From the NCBI GenBank assembly GCA_020073615.1, contig JAIQEX010000063.1, positions 1 to 37,296 of the forward strand: a stretch of 37,296 bases of DNA. The letters run 5' to 3'. Position 1 is the first letter of the stretch; each line of letters opens with the position of its first letter. Under the pieces are notes generated by a model that saw nothing but the letters and a program-made list of their open reading frames with translations, searched no databases and was not told where the DNA came from. Both the position numbers and the translations under genes were made by a program. Shown piece after piece: positions 35,876-37,296 of this stretch. Source of the DNA: Terriglobia bacterium. Lineage in GTDB: Bacteria; Acidobacteriota; Terriglobia; Bryobacterales; Bryobacteraceae.

Positions 35876-36388
35876 ATGGCTTACGAGCCGCACGAATACT
35901 ATATGACGCGGGCGTTCGAACTGGCTTCCAAGAGTTTCTCGGAAGGCGGTTGTCCCATCGGAGGTGTGCTTGTCGATAATGACACCGGTGAGGTATTAGG
36001 CGCAGGGCACAATGCCCTGGTACAGGAAGGAAATCCAATCATCCACGGCGAGATGGCGGCCCTACGAGCCGCGGGCCGTATGGTCAACCGGCACAACACC
36101 ACTATGTACACAACACTTCAGCCGTGCTTCATGTGTACTGGTGCAATTACTCAGTTCGGCATCCCGCGCGTTGTTATTGGTGATGTCATCAACGCCTCGA
36201 ATGATGAGACGATCCGCTTCATGCGTGGGCGTGGAATCGAGGTCATCATTATGGAACCGGATACCAGTATCGCTGCACGAAGGTGCATCGATCTTACTTC
36301 ACGATTCCGCCAGGGAAAGCCTGAGCAGTGGCTTGAAGATTGGGGCGGTGGGCCAAACAATAAGCTGAAGCTGCAGGAGCCAGTCTGA
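35876..36388 (+). CDS. Cytosine/nucleoside deaminase family enzyme
   Basis: 170 residues of the zinc-dependent cytidine-deaminase-like fold. H57-G-E59 and P-C84-x2-C87 (QPCFMC) supply the zinc ligands and the catalytic Glu. The overall pattern (GCPIGGVLVD, VLGAGHNALVQ, HGEMAALRAAGRM) is close to yeast-type cytosine deaminase, so free cytosine to uracil is the best guess; guanine or tRNA adenosine deamination is possible. The C-terminal tail (DLTSRFRQGKPEQWLEDWGG) is longer than in CDD enzymes. CGAGGA lies 9 nt before the ATG and TATTCT just before it. It is a single gene, visibly lower in GC than the upstream glycosidase, perhaps acquired. Confidence 0.85.
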   Translation: MAYEPHEYYMTRAFELASKSFSEGGCPIGGVLVDNDTGEVLGAGHNALVQEGNPIIHGEMAALRAAGRMVNRHNTTMYTTLQPCFMCTGAITQFGIPRVVIGDVINASNDETIRFMRGRGIEVIIMEPDTSIAARRCIDLTSRFRQGKPEQWLEDWGGGPNNKLKLQEPV

Positions 36389-36627
36389 GCCACAGGCAGG
36401 GCCGCGGTCCAACGGCCCGCGATGCCACCGCCAGACCGCGGGTCCCCGCCGGCGGCGAGGCGGCTGCACGGACGTATGCCCGAGCGAAGCCCCGTGGGAA
36501 GGCGATGCGCGAAGACCCGTTCCGCTACACGCCGGACAGGGTTGCGCTGGTTCCCGCCCGCCGCGCGGCCAGGGTGGACCCCTGGTGGCCTTGCGCATGG
36601 AGTGAAGTTGCTATCCTTGTGACGTAA
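36389..36627. other. 239-bp GC-rich gap, possibly an eroded gene end
   Basis: No gene is recognised. One plus frame is open for about 65 codons to TAA at 36625-36627 (contains EDPFRYTPDRVALVPARR), directly before the GTG of the truncated regulator. It may be a relic of an upstream partner gene, but nothing identifies it. Confidence 0.3.
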
Positions 36628-36858
36628 GTGGACCACCCACCCCTGCGCGCGGTCATCGTGGACGACGAGGAATTGGCGCGCGGATTCCTGCGCGAAATGC
36701 TACGGGCGCACCCCGAGATCGAAATCGCCGCCGAGTGCGCCAACGGTTTCGAAGCGGTGAAGGCCATCGCCGAGTTCCTGGACATCCAGATGCCCAAGCT
36801 GGACGGCTTCGAGGTGCTGGAGCTGATCGACCCCGGCCCGGCGGTGGTCTTCGTCACT
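36628..36858 (+). pseudogene. Truncated LytTR/AlgR-type response regulator (receiver only, damaged)
   Basis: A receiver domain begins at GTG 36628: LRAVIVDDEELARGFLREML, then ANGFEAVKAIAE, LDIQMPKLDGFEVLELID and PAVVFVT. Two faults are visible. Between AIAE and LDIQMP about six residues of the usual 'LKPDLLF' segment are missing, in frame. After VFVT the expected AYDQYAL..., switch lysine and LytTR DNA-binding domain are absent, and the sequence changes to unrelated DNA shared with the next gene's end. Gene finders may extend the frame to 37065 (145 codons), but those residues are not regulator sequence. No partner histidine kinase is present. Confidence 0.78.
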
Positions 36859-36874
36859 GTCGGATTCGGCTGGC

Positions 36875-37296
36875 TTACAGTGGTGGGGCGGGAGCTGCCA
36901 AGGCGAACACTGGCGACTCCCCCACGGATCTCATTTGGCCGGTTTCCTTTAAGGTCGCCGCATCGACGGCCGTTATTATCCCGAGATATGGAGAAACCGT
37001 GTAGATTGTGTTCGTTACGGGGTTCATGGTCATACTGTAAAATGGCAGACTGGCCTCGAGCGTAGCCTCGGGAAGGAGCGTCGTCTGGTCCGCTTTCACG
37101 ATCTGATCGAAGGCGTCCGAGCCGTTTTTGTGTGCGGACACCATACCAGTCGCGAAGTATAAGACGGTCCGGTTCTTGCCGATTAGGGCAGGTTGAAACC
37201 TAGCCAAAAATATTTGCAATTTTGACTGCCCGAACCATACGCATCCCAGGGCAAGTCGCGACATTTCGTTGCTGTAGCCCAAAGGGAACGAAACCT
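36875..37296 (-). CDS. C-terminal part of a beta-propeller-like secreted protein (runs off right edge)
   Basis: The frame is open from the right edge to TAA at 36875-36877, about 140 codons. It contains a YVTN/YncE-type blade, MNPVTNTIYTVSPYLG, IITAVDAATLKETGQM, ending in ALAAPAPPL. An earlier segment (FLARFQPALIGKNRTVLYFATG) resembles another blade. This family is common among exported Solibacter proteins of unknown role. The 5' part and any signal peptide lie beyond the window. Its stop falls only 17 bp from the break point of the truncated response regulator. Confidence 0.55.
   Translation of the reverse strand, partial: VSFPLGYSNEMSRLALGCVWFGQSKLQIFLARFQPALIGKNRTVLYFATGMVSAHKNGSDAFDQIVKADQTTLLPEATLEASLPFYSMTMNPVTNTIYTVSPYLGIITAVDAATLKETGQMRSVGESPVFALAAPAPPL

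Overview
The window looks like a chromosomal segment of a high-GC acidobacterium of the Bryobacterales / 'Candidatus Solibacter' type. The best marker is the C-terminal domain of the secreted S53 peptidase (22662-26564). It has the ASYQ/PGML/VFGRNLA and LNIQVPYE pattern of the family TIGR03437, which is hugely expanded in Solibacter. Other features fit this assignment: a split F-type ATP synthase operon with two b-type subunits, one carrying a signal peptide; IS66-type transposase remnants; a DksA-finger/SpoIIE phosphatase; and GC-rich dispersed intergenic repeats. The taxonomic call is inference from recognised families; no search was run.

Layout. 1-170: 5' part of an IS66-type transposase running off the left edge. 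386-3752 (minus): exopolysaccharide export operon, with a Wza-like outer-membrane export protein, a Wzc/GumC-like chain-length protein and a separate tyrosine autokinase. 3753-4265: a 513-bp divergent control region with a G-quadruplex-type tract, a perfect 7-7-7 inverted repeat and a sigma-54-type -24/-12 element. 4266-8619 (plus): a PrsK-like membrane histidine kinase and a sigma-54-activating response regulator, translationally coupled. They probably control the neighbouring polysaccharide genes and possibly themselves.

8653-20632 (minus backbone): an MdtABC-like efflux operon (membrane-fusion lipoprotein plus two tandem RND pumps). The 3' end of its last gene is present three times in direct orientation: intact at 13034-13401, a copy with its frame still open at 10769-11097, and a decayed copy at 8653-9022. 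A single lower-GC accessory gene lies in each interval. The first (9133-10746) looks like a modification-dependent restriction enzyme, with an EVE/PUA-like reader and a PD-(D/E)XK nuclease. The second (11281-12693) is an Apea-like HEPN protein. This reads as two successive insertions of single-gene defence modules at the end of a housekeeping efflux gene, each leaving a duplicated gene end. It is the most unusual thing in the window.

20724-26564: a CDGSH iron-sulfur protein, a secreted DinB-fold protein, the zinc-finger/SpoIIE phosphatase and the large secreted S53 peptidase. 26565-27201: intergenic, with an eroded IS66 transposase fragment. 27202-33059 (plus): ATP synthase genes b, b, delta, alpha, gamma, beta, epsilon; subunits a and c are not here. 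33403-35730: secreted GH31 glycosidase with a promoter placed so that its mRNA may be leaderless. 35876-36388: cytosine/nucleoside deaminase family enzyme. 36628-37296: a truncated LytTR-type response regulator abutting the tail of a beta-propeller-like gene that runs off the right edge, which marks a rearrangement breakpoint. No tRNA, rRNA or CRISPR array was seen.
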